From contig CAUJII010000138.1 of NCBI GenBank assembly GCA_963205035.1, forward strand, positions 1 through 5,228: DNA of 5,228 bases, written 5' to 3'. Position numbers and translations under genes: made by a program. Positions 5,193 to 5,228 of this stretch are shown here, in pieces (the stretch's first letter is position 1; the number at the start of each line of letters is the position of its first letter). The notes under the pieces were generated by a model, which did no database searches, had not been told where the DNA came from, and saw only the letters and a list, made by a program, of their open reading frames with translations. This stretch comes from Spirochaetota bacterium (GTDB taxonomy: Bacteria > Spirochaetota > Leptospiria > Turneriellales > Turneriellaceae).

Positions 5193-5228
5193 ATCTTCAT
5201 TGCAAGTCGCAGCCTGACTTGCCGGTGT

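Noticed and set aside
1..5228. CRISPR array, attC-type recombination sites or riboswitch
   Set aside because: The only regular repeat is the 24-bp coding array without variable spacers. The recombinase lacks the integron-integrase insertion, and no folded leader longer than the described elements was seen.

Overview
The window carries the end of a housekeeping translation-factor gene, a three-gene cluster of small secreted or lipid-anchored proteins, one tRNA gene, a metabolic dehydratase gene and a tyrosine recombinase gene. Base composition looks close to 50% GC by eye. Predicted lipoproteins with loose lipoboxes, a TolB/FlgO-like lipoprotein, a tRNA without an encoded CCA end and dispersed TTCGAC...GCTCAG repeats together suggest an environmental bacterium, possibly a spirochaete of the Leptospira/Turneriella/Leptonema side. 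This assignment is inference from style only; no rRNA or other marker is present.

Layout. Positions 1-1168 (+) hold the C-terminal two thirds of ettA, an ABC-F ribosome factor. It meets, tail to tail with only 8 nt between stop codons, a leftward cluster (2758 down to 1177) of three genes joined by 4-nt GTGA and ATGA stop/start overlaps. The last of these has a TolB/FlgO/CsgG-type lipoprotein fold; the first two are unrecognised small exported proteins. At 2868-2939 (+) lies tRNA-Arg(CCG), followed by an inverted-repeat element (2954-3014) and a partial copy of the tRNA 3' end (3035-3046). Then comes a double-hotdog MaoC-family dehydratase (3097-4326, +), which again meets its neighbour tail to tail (11 nt apart): a tyrosine recombinase (4338-5192, -) whose reading frame stays open to the right edge.

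How the parts relate. The genes do not form one pathway. The lipoprotein cluster is the only evident operon and probably makes an envelope-associated set. The most unusual signal is one repeat family found in two settings: as an intergenic inverted repeat after the tRNA, and as a tandem 24-bp array inserted in frame within the dehydratase gene, lengthening a predicted loop by about 20 residues. This recalls coding-sequence-invading palindromic repeats such as those of Rickettsia, but it is a short, tandem, differently built version.
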